Shown piece after piece: positions 21,230-32,391 of a stretch of DNA of 64,000 bases (its first letter is position 1; each line of letters begins with the position of its first letter). Under the pieces are notes generated by a model that did not search any database, was not told the DNA's origin, and saw only the letters and a program-made list of their open reading frames with translations. Source of the stretch: Batillaria attramentaria (Eukaryota > Mollusca > Gastropoda > Batillariidae). The position numbers were made by a program, and so were the translations under genes. The DNA lies in assembly GCA_018292915.2 (NCBI GenBank), contig JACVVK020000494.1, positions 232,501-296,500 of the forward strand. Direction: 5' to 3'.

Positions 21230-21500
21230 CATTTACAAAAAAAAAAAAAAAAAGGCCGGCGGGTGGTGGTGGTCAGGGGCGGATCAGTAGCGTTGAAGGG
21301 GGGGGGGGTCTGTTTTTTGTTTTTTTTTGGGGGGGGGGATGACGGTAAGGTGGGAAAGTTCACCCCTTTAAGACTCAAAACAGCCAAGCATATAAACGCT
21401 TAAAGTCAGATTTTTTTTTTTGGGGGGGGGGGGGGAGAGGGGGGTCCGGGACCCCAGGACTCCTCCCCCAAATCCGCCCTTGGTGGTGGTGGTGGAGGGA
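21230..21500. repeat. A-, G- and T-run-rich repeat segment
   Basis: A15, G11, T10G9 and T10G14 runs surround inverted words GGGCGGATC (21281) and ATCCGCCC (21472). Probably a degenerate fold-back type element. Confidence 0.5.
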
Positions 21501-21993
21501 GGGGGGTGTCACGGGTACGATATGGTGCAGTAAAATACTGTTTGACAAGAGCACACACATATTCACACGCGCGCGCGTCATATACTGTACGTGTCTTCTT
21601 CTCGTCACTGAGTCACGGTAAAAGTTTGTACTTGTGAAAGCTGAGGTATGCCATTCAGACTGTGTTGTCCTGTTCACCGGTACCTCCCGTAACTTTGATC
21701 TCACGTGCAGCACGAAATGCTCGACTGGCACAGCTGAACTCACTTGTGCCTGAAGTCTGACACTACAAACCTGGTTTTACATCGCCGGACACTGACACTG
21801 CACTGGCCGTTAAAAAAAAAACTGACGGAAACTGCTGCAACTGACTGATATCCTTGCGTATCATCAAACTGATCTGTGGATACCAGCACACGTCCCCACA
21901 AACATGTGAATAGTCAGTCACGGGCGTTAGAAACAGGTGGTTGCAGTGTTTTAAACGGCGTTTTAATCGACATTAGTGACCAGCTCACCGACC

Positions 21994-22053
21994 ATGAGTA
22001 CTACGCAGAAAGTTGCAAGGCGGCTCACCAGGTCACTGAGATCTGCAGTCGAG
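21994..22053 (+). CDS. 899-aa protein, exon 1
   Basis: 20 codons, Arg-rich ([14 protein letters not shown]), followed by GTAAGTCAG. The ATG sits in ACCATGA context. Upstream 5' UTR limits are not defined. Confidence 0.75.
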
Positions 22054-22861
22054 GTAAGTCAGTGTTGTATCGCCGGTTTCGGACTTTACGTTTTGCGATA
22101 CTGTCCTAATTGTACTTCGATCCATTGCCCTTCAAAATTGAAACAGTTTCTGCATTAGTCGGCGACCGTTATAACTTCAGTTGATAACGACAGGAGCCGC
22201 AAGCCGCCTTGTCAGCAGTGGCCGGGATAGTACGCCGTGGCCGGGACGCGGGGGCCGGTGAGGGAGGGGGGGAGGGGGCGGGGATATGAAGACAGGATGG
22301 TGGACGCGAGTTAAAAGCATCGTATGGAATTTTATATAAAGTTAAAGTGAGTTCTCATGCTGGTCATGAAGGGCCGCGGGTTATAAACAACAACGGCAAC
22401 AACCACCACACACACACACACACACAACTACAAGGCCAACCCTTCCCGGTGTAGGATCCGGTCCGGTCCCCCCTCTGAAGCAGTCCCCCGGGGGACCAAT
22501 TCGTGGCAAAAACTGCTCTATAATGGTCCCCCCTTAGACATCCAGCCTCGTTTTCGACTGGTCCCCCTGGGCGATTTTGGTCCCCCCTCGCATCCAAAGT
22601 AGGCCCCCCTCTCGAACTGGTCCCCCTCTTTTCTAACCAATGTAGAGCTATGTCAGTATTTATTTTTAACTTTATTGTTATAGTGTGTGTCAACTCAGTA
22701 GAAAACGTGACTCTGGATCTCTCTCACACTCTCTCTCTCTCTCTCTCTCTCGCCCCCCCACACTTTCTCTCCTCCCCCCATCTCTCAAACACACACACAC
22801 ACACACATTATGCACGCACGCACGCACGCGTGCACACTCACTCACGCACGCACGCACGCAA

Positions 22862-22921
<60 letters not shown>

Positions 22922-25900
22922 CTTTCATTATATGTATAATTATTTTCATTTTTGTACAGAGATGTTATTCAAGATGATCTTGAACTGGGTCAAGGTTACA
23001 GTGTCAAATCTAAACTTTTAAAAGTGATTGAACTTCGTAGATTTGCCGTTCTATGTAGCCTATACTTTTGTTTTTTTTATTTTCTCTTTTCTTTTTTTTT
23101 GTGGGATGAGAAAACGGTCGCCACTAAAAAACAAAAGTATAGGCTACATAGAACGGCAAATCTACGAAGTTAAATCACTTTTAAAAGTTTAGATTTGTTT
23201 TCTCTCTTTTTTTTTTTTTTTTTGTGGGATGAGGAAAACGGTCGCCACGCTTCTTGACACGTCACGTGACTCGTGTCAAACATGCCTATAATTATAAACG
23301 GTCGCCACGCTTCTTGACACGTCACGTGACTCGTGTCAAACATGCCTATAATTATAAGTACACGACAATTCATTCCGTACTTGGGCCACCGAGGTTGAGA
23401 TATTTGCTGCAGCCACCCTCTTGGACACGCCCGTGTATGTGTTCACAAGAGAGGCTCCAGGCCGACAACCTAGGTGGCTGAAATACGGGCCAGTTTGGCA
23501 ATCGGCCCCATTGAAAACAGACAGAGTAATTTATATAATGAATCTTGGACATCACTTTGCTCCTGTTTTTTGTGTCACTCCTTAGACCAGAACTGTTAGT
23601 CTTCTGCTGTTTTTGTTGTTTCAAGGGTCATGATTTGAGACACTGGTACTCAGTCTTGACTGTCTACTTGAAGTACGCTGAAAGCCAAAGGTGGCAACTA
23701 GTTTTCATGTCATGGACACTTACTTAATTTTGAAGAAATATTTTTTCTATGGCGTTGTATAGAAAATATTAGATACTTGGTCTTTGATGTTATTCTCTAA
23801 ATGCTATTTCCAGTTTAAAAAAATGACAGGAAATGTGGACAGCAAAAAAGAACCAATGCAAAAAAACAACTGAAAGAAACAAGAACACAACCAAACAAAT
23901 ATATCTCACACACACAAAAATAACAACAAGCACATAAATCGGGAAAAAAAAAGAAAAAAAAATGTTCCTATGGCCCTGTGCTTTTGGGGACAATAAAGTT
24001 TTGTAACAATAAAGTTAAAAATAAATACTGACATAGCTCTACATTGGTTAGAAAAGAGGGGGACCAGTTCGAGAGGGGGCCTATTTTGGATGCGAGGGGG
24101 GACCAAAATCGCCCAGGGGGACCAGTCGAAAACGAGGCTGGATGTCTAAGGGGGGGACCATTACAGAGCAGTTTTTGCCACGAATTGGTCCCCCGGGGGA
24201 CTACTTCAGAGGGGGGACCGGACCGGATGCTACACCGGGAAGAAATCGACTTGAAAAAAATCCAGCCCGGCCTGGCTACCCATCCAAGTAGTCCCGATGG
24301 CCCAGTGGATTCCTCCACCAGGGCAGTGGTTGCAAGCAACAGGGTGCCATCTAGCCAAGACGCCCATTGAAATTCTAAGTGAGGAATGGCTCACCATTGC
24401 ATGAGTCAATGATATTAGAAGTCTGGGGTTGTCTAGTTGCGGCCTTTGGACACTGATTCCTCTTGGGGCAGGGCCGCTGTTGCGCGACCTGCGAACATAT
24501 CATCTATAAGAAGCCGATTAGTTGCCAAGGTGACAGGGCCTACCGTGCCCCCCCCCCCCCCATCAGGAATGTACTACGATGGTGCTGAATGTCTTCCTAG
24601 GATGTCCTGATTGTATTTAAAAAATGTTCCCAAGAATCCATAGGGATGCACCAGAGTTACAGCCCTTAACTTAAAGGCGCGCTTTCACGCTTTGACGTCT
24701 TACGTGGTATTAACAAACAGCTGGTCTAAATCATAAATAGATTCTTGTACTACTTAAATCAATTAATATGCCACTTGCCAATGGTGTATTATCATTTAAA
24801 ACAAACAGAAATGAAGTACTGTATATAACAAAATGCTTATATACGGTGACGGTCAATGTACGCGTAGTATTATGGATGGCTTGCCGGTATTGGTAAAAAT
24901 CTGACGAGTGTTTGCATTGTTTTTCTACTTCTTTATAATAAAATACATCATAAACTCTTTATTAAATGACCAAAGTAACATTTATAGATAAATTTTGAGA
25001 GACTGGTTGAATGACAAATAGTCGCTGCGCAAAAGCGAGCCGACCCCTTCCTCTTGATACTCACTACTGACTAGAATTACCTGTAATTGTAATTTTATTT
25101 TCAAATGTCACAAATAATGCCCTGTTACTACAGTGTTTTCTGTCTTTTTGCCAGACACCTCGCAAGTCAGCAAAGGGAGACAATACCGAATCTGACAGAC
25201 TCAGCTCTCCCCATAGAGCCACTTTGCCTGGTGGTGACCAGTCTCCTACACAGGAAACGGTCTCAACTCCCAAAGATGGCCACCACTGCTTGACTGGATT
25301 TGCAGTATCACCAGCCGGAGGTGAGGTTTCTGGGGTGGAGGCATGCAAAGTTGCTGTCGACATTCAAGTTCCATCTGTAAAGGACTGCAGTGTGACTTCC
25401 CTTGGTTCACCTCATGGAGGTGGACAGATGGTTAACGATTCGTCAGTAAAAGCCAGTCGTGTAATGACAGAATGCAACAGTTCAAAGCTGACCATTGTTG
25501 CAGCGTCACAAAGATCAGATGAATGTAATCCTGAAGCTGAATCGTTCAGTGAGAACGCACACACTTCTGATGCACTTGAACGGAATACGCCGTCAACAAA
25601 CCCAACCAAAATGAGAGGTCGGTGCGACAGTTTTGGCCTGTTAGAGGACAGCGACAAAAGTCCCGAAAGATCAGACAAATGCTGTTCTGTGTTTGAATCT
25701 CTTCCCCTCACCCTGCATGTATCAGGTATCTTAGAACAGAACACTAGGCCTGATTTGGTTTCTGTTTGCGTACATGAAAACATCATTTCTGTATCAACAA
25801 GATGTCACACTGACAGAAAGTCAAACTACAGCCCAGTGAACTTGACTAGTGTTGCCTCAAAACCTCGACAGAAAATAGCAGATGGACAGCCAGCTGACAA

Positions 25901-27794
25901 AATTTCACCGCAACCAACCCAGCCAACCAGATGTACCTCAAAGTTGGATGTAAACCTGTCCCACAGAATCAGTCGGGCATGGCAACGCTGCCGAGTGATC
26001 CGTGACGATATGGATTTGCTGACCAGGAGGTGTGACACGCTGTCTGAACAACTTGAGAATATCAGGAACCACGTCGTCACCAAAACGCAAGGCCGGCTCA
26101 GCTTAAATGCTGTACCACCAATGCCAAAACTGCATAAGACTGACAGGAGTGTACGTTACCGCAGTCTTCCTCCAACGTTTGTGAGCTCAACTACACATGA
26201 GTTTACTTGTGAAAATAATCCATGTGTAAAAACAGTGGTAAAAAGGTCGCTGTCATTCAAAGAGAACAGCATTGCAGGCACACCATGTGCTAACGTGATG
26301 TCATCTTTAACTGAACCAGTGTGTGAACAGGATGTATTGCCCACAACAGAAAGTCATGTTCGTTTGTTTACTGACACAAGCAGTCAAACCCAAAATGTGG
26401 GTTCGGTGAGCACCAGTGCTGATGAAAACAACAACATGCCTGCACTCAGATCTGCAGAGACAGTACATGCCATATGCCCTGCATCAAGTTCTTCAGTTTG
26501 GTTGGAGATAGGCCCTGACAGATATTTTTGTAACAATGGGTCGGATGAAGTGGGCACAGATATACCTGACAACGAAATATGTTGCGGTGTACTCGAACCC
26601 AAACCCACTGCTGTACAGAACTTGCCATGTGCTGACTGGGAACTGACCAAGCCTGAGCAAGCTGGATCGAAGGACTCAACAGCCCCTCAGGACAATTCTC
26701 AAGTTGATTCTGAGAGACCTGTGACTCCCATTGACACAGTCGAACAGCAAGACACGAATTCCGAAGACTCGGCTAGTTGTTTGACATCCCCCTTGTCTTT
26801 TGAGCCTTTGCCTTTGTTGTCAAACACTTCAGAAGATGCTCTGCAGTTTAAGGATGTCTGTAGCAATGATTTGAGGTATTATGTACCTGCTCTTTCCAGG
26901 ATTCAGTCATCAGAGGGTATGACTGAATGGTCATCACCACAGAAGACTCGTACGAACGTTTTGTCTGTGGAAGGTGCATCTGATGCAGATCCCCAAAATG
27001 AGTCACTCTGCTCAAATCCTCAATGCAAGGACTCCATATTGACACATTTACACTTGTCAAATAAGCTCACCGTTTCAGATGTCACTTTCGTGGACAGGGA
27101 TGCTGGTGAAAAAGTCTGTGACGTTGATATGCAGTTGAAAAACGTGAGTTTACCAGACACTAAACAACATTTTGCTGGCGTTGCTGAATCCTGCGTTGAT
27201 CCCGATGTCACCACATTGTATCCTGTCAATGATGTGTCCCAATCTCGTACAGAAGATGACACTGATGGTGATCGTGTTGATGTCACCAAGTTGTGCCCTG
27301 ACATCAGTATGCCTTGTGCGGATACCGTCACAGCACCTGTTGACATCACCAACTCTCATGTACAAGTCGATGACACTTGTGGTGAGAAAGTCAGTCAGAA
27401 AGTTGTGGCTTTGTCACTGTTTTCTAAGCAGCCAACTTCTAGCGACCGGCGTGTTTCAAAAGGACTGCTTCCCACACCTCCACGACGCCGCCATCCACTG
27501 CTTTCTGATCCTGGCTTCAGTTCCTGCTGCCCTCATGTCACTTCCTGTCACCAGAATCCACGGAAACATCGTGCTCCCGTTTTACCGACAACTATGAGAT
27601 GTCTGGCCTTGTCCACACATGCCAGTGCTCCCCCTAGGTCAGACAGTTATCCTATGGGCTCAGTTTGTGTAGAGGCTCACATGTCACCATTTACAGTACG
27701 GGTTGTGTGTGAAAGGGATGGTGCCAGTCAACATCCAGATGGAAGAATGGTTTCGAGACAACTTGGGAGAAAATCCTTCCGTCTCAATATGTGA
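21994..27794 (+). CDS. uncharacterised protein, about 899 aa, two coding exons
   Basis: Exons 21994-22053 ([20 protein letters not shown], donor GAG/GTAAGT) and 25155-27794 (starting [14 protein letters not shown], acceptor TTTGCCAG), both phase 0, stop TGA 27792-27794. Not recognised. The N-terminus is basic, followed by hundreds of Ser/Thr/Asp/Glu-rich, low-hydrophobicity residues with many SP/TP sites. One segment near residue 290 ([20 protein letters not shown]) followed by a heptad-like [12 protein letters not shown] stretch looks like a short coiled coil. The C-terminus is basic with [20 protein letters not shown] and ends GRKSFRLNM. There is no signal peptide, membrane span or enzyme domain. 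The length of the uninterrupted 2.6-kb exon and the clean junction argue that it is real. A nuclear or cytoskeletal scaffold is possible, but this is inference from composition only. Confidence 0.85.
22442..22681 (-). repeat. left arm of a 240-bp inverted repeat
   Basis: Near-perfect reverse complement of 24004-24242. The body contains GGTCCCCC blocks, ending CTATGTCAGTATTTATTTTT and ACTTTATTGTTA. Confidence 0.92.
22727..22920. repeat. (CT)n, (CA)n and (CACG)n microsatellites
   Basis: Compound tract inside the inverted-repeat loop. Confidence 0.95.
23006..23196. repeat. hairpin: 70-bp inverted repeat with short loop
   Basis: Arms 23006-23076 and 23125-23196 are nearly perfect complements, sharing GCCGTTCTATGTAGCCTATA. 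The loop of about 50 bp holds GTGGGATGAG and AACGGTCGCCAC, both of which recur just downstream. Confidence 0.95.
23237..23356. repeat. 60-bp direct duplication with E-box palindrome
   Basis: Two identical 60-bp copies. Each contains TTGACACG-TCACGTGA-CTCGTGTCAA, an imperfect palindrome centred on CACGTG. Confidence 0.95.
24004..24242 (+). repeat. right arm of the 240-bp inverted repeat
   Basis: Partner of 22442-22681. The two arms are 1.3 kb apart, either one fold-back element or two oppositely inserted copies of one repeat family. Confidence 0.92.
25155..27794 (+). CDS. 899-aa protein, exon 2
   Basis: Uninterrupted 880 codons including the stop. Carries the coiled-coil-like segment (about 25975-26090) and the basic proline-rich C-terminus. 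Confidence 0.88.
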   Translation, partial: TPRKSAKGDNTESDRLSSPHRATLPGGDQSPTQETVSTPKDGHHCLTGFAVSPAGGEVSGVEACKVAVDIQVPSVKDCSVTSLGSPHGGGQMVNDSSVKASRVMTECNSSKLTIVAASQRSDECNPEAESFSENAHTSDALERNTPSTNPTKMRGRCDSFGLLEDSDKSPERSDKCCSVFESLPLTLHVSGILEQNTRPDLVSVCVHENIISVSTRCHTDRKSNYSPVNLTSVASKPRQKIADGQPADKISPQPTQPTRCTSKLDVNLSHRISRAWQRCRVIRDDMDLLTRRCDTLSEQLENIRNHVVTKTQGRLSLNAVPPMPKLHKTDRSVRYRSLPPTFVSSTTHEFTCENNPCVKTVVKRSLSFKENSIAGTPCANVMSSLTEPVCEQDVLPTTESHVRLFTDTSSQTQNVGSVSTSADENNNMPALRSAETVHAICPASSSSVWLEIGPDRYFCNNGSDEVGTDIPDNEICCGVLEPKPTAVQNLPCADWELTKPEQAGSKDSTAPQDNSQVDSERPVTPIDTVEQQDTNSEDSASCLTSPLSFEPLPLLSNTSEDALQFKDVCSNDLRYYVPALSRIQSSEGMTEWSSPQKTRTNVLSVEGASDADPQNESLCSNPQCKDSILTHLHLSNKLTVSDVTFVDRDAGEKVCDVDMQLKNVSLPDTKQHFAGVAESCVDPDVTTLYPVNDVSQSRTEDDTDGDRVDVTKLCPDISMPCADTVTAPVDITNSHVQVDDTCGEKVSQKVVALSLFSKQPTSSDRRVSKGLLPTPPRRRHPLLSDPGFSSCCPHVTSCHQNPRKHRAPVLPTTMRCLALSTHASAPPRSDSYPMGSVCVEAHMSPFTVRVVCERDGASQHPDGRMVSRQLGRKSFRLNM

Positions 27795-29029
27795 TGCAAG
27801 ATAGTCTCTGAAGGGACTGTCATTAGTTATTTTCCAAGTTTAGGATGCATTTTAGTGCTTGTGTCCCAACATCTTTGGTTCATGTGCCTTATTCCATTTG
27901 ACATTCAGTTTAATAATTGTATGGATGCATTGCGTTTTATTGACTTTTATACACAAGATGTCTTTTGTTCACACAGATCAAATTTGATTTGTAAGTTTCA
28001 AACTTTCTTTATGAAACTTGTAGATGTTCTTGCTGTCTGCATGTTTTAAATATTTTATCCAGAAGATGCCCATTGTTGTCGCAGGTGACAATTTGATTGT
28101 CAAAGTTTCAAACTCTCTTTGTGCACATATTCTTGCTGTTTGCACTTTGTCATAGTTAGGTTATCATTGTACAGCAGTCTTTTGTAGATAACAACATTCA
28201 AAGTGCATATTTCCCCATTTGTCATAATGGAAATGTTCTGGGATGGGGGGAGGAGTGTAGAGCGATGCCACATGTATCGCTTTTAGGAATAAGTTTTAAG
28301 CTCCATCTTTCTCTCATTCTGTCTGTCTTTCTCTTTAGTTAAGGTACCCACAGTCTTTCAGTAGATATTGGCTCATTTAATTATCACCCCTTGTACAAAC
28401 CTATGTGTACTTACATGTATTCATTTTATTTGCATAACATTTTTTAATTGACATTCTTCAGTACAAAGTTAGTTTTCTGAACTTGTGACGCTGGTTTGAT
28501 GATGTCACTACACTGTATAAAGCCAACTCCTCATAACCTGTTGTTTTTCTTTTGCATTGGCTGCAAGGTGGGTAGGTGTGCATTTTTTTTTTCCTGTGTG
28601 TGTGTGTGTAATGAGAGGCTCATTTTTTTTTTTTTTTTTTTGGTTTTTTCGTTTTGGGTTTTTTTTTTTGGTTGTTCATTTGGGTTGTATGGTAAATGTT
28701 GCTCCGTTGTGTTTTTCATGTCTGCTCCTACGAGTGATGTGTGGTGGTGGGGGTTTGGCAGAGGGAAATGTTCTGTAATTTGATCGTTCTGTATGTTTTT
28801 TTGTACAATTAGTACACCGCACCTAGGATTTCCAGTTAAAAATGCTGCTTAGACACAAATGCACCTGATCTCCAGTCAAAAAAAGAATCTGAATTCTCAA
28901 ATCGTATATGCAAATACTCCTCGGCAAAGTGCTCATACACATCGTGTGTGACACGACCACCACTGAGTACTAGACACGGGTACTGCAACATTAATGAACA
29001 AAACAATGATAGAATAATGCTCCAATATT
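27795..29029. other. 3' flank of the 899-aa gene
   Basis: AT-rich, T-run and GTGT patches (28586-28680). No AATAAA found on the + strand. Convergent with the zinc-finger gene's presumed 3' end. Confidence 0.4.
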
Positions 29030-30151
29030 GTGGTGTTAACTGTATTTTATTCATACACAGAATGCAAAACATTAGTACAGTAGCAATGTGACATAACATA
29101 TAACAGTATCAAGAGGTAGCAGAATCACCAGTGTAAAAATACACACTCTTAAAATTCACCAATCCTCCTTAATTCTTGTCCAACGTGGAAGCAAACTGTA
29201 CACAAACACTCCACACAAACAAATTGTGGTTTGCGAATATAAAACTTTGTGGACCCAAAAGACATTTACGCAAATCTCCACTATGAGGTAAGAAACGGAA
29301 TAATAATGAAGTACGTAGGTTAAGGTGAAAAATACCAAACTACAAGGAAATCTGGTTAAGATAGTAAGTCAAATGATCTGCCTGATCAAATGAAAAACAC
29401 ATTTAAAAAAAACAATTACCCTCCTTTCTCCCATATTAAACCACACTGCTACTTTTTTGTCAGTGCATTTGAGAATTAACAGCATACATGAAAACATGAT
29501 TTAAGAAAACAAAATATCTATACAAAGATCACAAATTGTGGAAGATCTTTCTGTCACCTCCCTAAACAGATTCTGAAAATTTACAAGAAACTGTAACAAT
29601 CTTATCTTTACTCCTGCGTGGAAAAAGGAAGCAAGCGGTTATTAAGCCTTCCTCTTTATGGATAGAAAACCAAAGCGACAACCAAAAACTGTGTCAAAAC
29701 CATTTACACTGAAAGTCAGCATACACACAGTAGGAAGACTGAATCAACAGAACTGTCGACAACTACCTCAAGTAACCAATACATACATGTGACTGAAAAC
29801 GATCAACATCACAGCCACTTACACACATGTACAAGTTTCGATGCGAGCGAAGGCAAGATGGGAAATTTTTCAACACTGACCACCCAGTCATTAAAAATCT
29901 TTATACTCTTTTGATTAAACAACAGAGTAAATCGGTGTGTCTGATATCATTGTGAACTTCGTATAGTACAAAATTGTGTCAAAATGGCAAGATCTGATAA
30001 AAATATTGAAAACTGTTAGAGACAAATAGTGTTGGTCCATTTCAAATACAGCGTAGGTGGAAAAAGTACCGCGTGTTGCGTGTCATACATGTGTTTCATT
30101 GTCAACCCTGTTATCATCTATATTCTCTTAGCGAGCAGGCTCTGATATTAT

Positions 30152-30692
30152 CAGGCATGGGAATTGGAGAAGTCAAAAAAGACTGAAATTTTCGCGGTGC
30201 ACAAAGGCGGAAGGAAGGACTTTACCCGAAGAAACTGAAAAGCAGGGGGGTGGGGGGGGGGGGGGGGGGAGGGGGAAAACAGACGGAACAACTTTGCCCA
30301 AAGAAAGTGAAAGGGGGGGGGGGTGGGGGGACAGAAGGACTTTACCCGGAGAAAGTGAAAAGGGGGGGGGGGGGCGGGGGGTTCAGCCTTAGTGCTGCCT
30401 ACAAAAACGCATTATCTACGGTCTTTGGCTGTACTTTCCTTTTAGGTATCGCGTAACTCAAGCGGGCGGCCAACAACTCGGCGGCAATCCGTGAAAAGAA
30501 AAGCTTAGCTGCATTCATTCTTTTTTTTATCAACCACACTTTTTTAGGCAGAAAAATTTATTTTTAGGCGGAAACCCAATTTGATTTAGGCAGAAATTAC
30601 AGACGTTTTTAGGTGGAAATTTCCTTTTTTAGGCGGAAACCCAATTTCATTTAGGTGGAAATTTGCCTTTAGGCGGACAATTCCCATGCCTG
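30152..30692. mobile_element. non-autonomous DNA transposon (MITE-like), 541 bp
   Basis: Perfect 15-bp terminal inverted repeats CAGGCATGGGAATTG, flanked on both sides by TATTAT (30146-30151 and 30693-30698), a putative target-site duplication. The interior has three GAAAGTGAAA-plus-poly-G repeats (30230-30380) and a cluster of TTTAGGCGGAAA words (30540-30680). No ORF. The superfamily cannot be fixed from the ends alone. Confidence 0.8.
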
Positions 30693-32167
30693 TATTATTG
30701 AAGTAGGTAAAAGTATGGCTAGTTTACTACAGACTGTTTTTACCTCACCCAACATGACCCTTCAACAGAAAGCAGTAGATCCCGATGGAGCAGGTCCACA
30801 TCGTAAAAAGAAGGCCTAAGCGACTACAAAATCCATTACGCTTGAGTCTTTCCTCCAGACTGGACACACGTGCCATTCAAACAGAATCGAATATCAGCAG
30901 GAATGCTGGGATATACAAAATCTTACCATCCGCATAAGATCAGAGATAAGTAGATATGCGCCATCACAATAACTTCATGCATTTCTTGCAATGCACCATG
31001 GAAGGTGGATACAAAATAATTCATACAAGTTCTTTTCCAACCACTGTCATAATATATACACAGTATGGACTAAGTATGAATACTAGTTTCTATACATGAC
31101 ATACTGTGTAAATCTGGGTACATGTATATATGAACTTCGATGTAAGGTTCTGTAGTGAAGTTGACCTTTACACATAAGGCAAAACTGTAGAGTACCAAAA
31201 GCACATATATAGTCTTTCCATCACAATTGTCACCTTCACATTTTCAGTCACAGTGGTATCTCTGAGAACGACAACAAAACAATACTCTTTGTATCTTGTT
31301 TGATAAGCAGCCACATACCGGTAGATACATGTAATAAAGCTTCAATATCACTGTGTGAACATGTACAGTATTTCAAACACTAGACTAATTTTTGGAATGG
31401 TTTTTACACAAGCAGATTACAACAATAATTATGTACAAAAAGAAGTGTGTATATCCCAATCACGAACACAGAAACATCCCAGCTCCTTTCCCGTGGTACA
31501 AGGAACTGTCACACTCAAACTATAATACAGTTCAAGAACAGTCACGTAAATATCAGATCACTAAACCAGAACCACAGTATAATAAACCCCCAAACACTTC
31601 CCAGTGATTCCTACAATACAAGCATTATCCCACGGAAAGTTTCTTCACAACTACTGTAGTCTACACCCTCCTCGTACAAATCTATCAAACTACAGTGATG
31701 AACCTCCTGCCATGAACCACTCCCACTGGAAAGAGCGCGAGAGAAATCCCCAAAAGTTTACTAAGGCATTCCAAGATTACCAGTTTATATCATTTTTCCA
31801 ATGCTACACACTTTAATTTTACTCTATGTGCGTTTGGTGTTACTTACCAGCAGATCTCTACTAGCTTATCCAAAACAATAAAAGACATTTGAACAACACA
31901 TTCATTTGAAAAACTGATTCTCAGAATATTCAATTCAACCTGTTAAGACAAAACATGCCTTTAAACACACTGTTTAGCTGAGATAGGAATGTACAGGTAC
32001 AAGTTCAAGGCAACAATACTGTAATTAGAATGTACGGTATCTGTTAGCAGCAAGAAACATTAAAAAAACAAACAATTTAAAAGGTGGTGCTGCATCATGC
32101 ATAATAAAGTCTGCTGGCAAGGTGATGATAAAATACATACCGCAATATTTGCTGGAAAAGGATACAA

Positions 32168-32236
32168 ACTGTGTACAAAACTTATATGAACTGTGTACAA
32201 AAGTTATACAAAGTGTGTACAAAACTTATACAAGGC
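32168..32236. repeat. short tandem repeat (TGTGTACAAAACTTATA), four copies
   Basis: Four imperfect copies of about 22 bp, inside the presumed 3' UTR. Confidence 0.8.
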
Positions 32237-32345
32237 TACAAACAAGATCAACAGTAGCACTTGCGTAAAAACATTAAACTCACTGGTATATAAAATCGGA
32301 AAACTCTCTCACTCACAAGAGCTTCATATCCATGGGAAGTATGTT

Positions 32346-32391
32346 AGGACATATGTCCTGGCTGATGGTGAAAGTATAGGACATATGTCCT
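32346..32391. repeat. two perfect 14-bp palindromes AGGACATATGTCCT
   Basis: At 32346-32359 and 32378-32391, with a partial third (GGATATATGTCC) near 32421. As RNA each would be self-complementary. Confidence 0.9.

Larger units (their letters stand above)
22054..25154. other. intron of the 899-aa gene, rich in inverted repeats
   Basis: Holds the 240-bp inverted pair, a 70-bp hairpin, a 60-bp duplication and CA/CT microsatellites (22727-22920). No other exon seen. Confidence 0.7.

Noticed and set aside
28496..28783. 95-codon Phe/Cys-rich frame resembling a membrane peptide
   Set aside because: Produced by T-runs and GT repeats in the 3' flank of the 899-residue gene.
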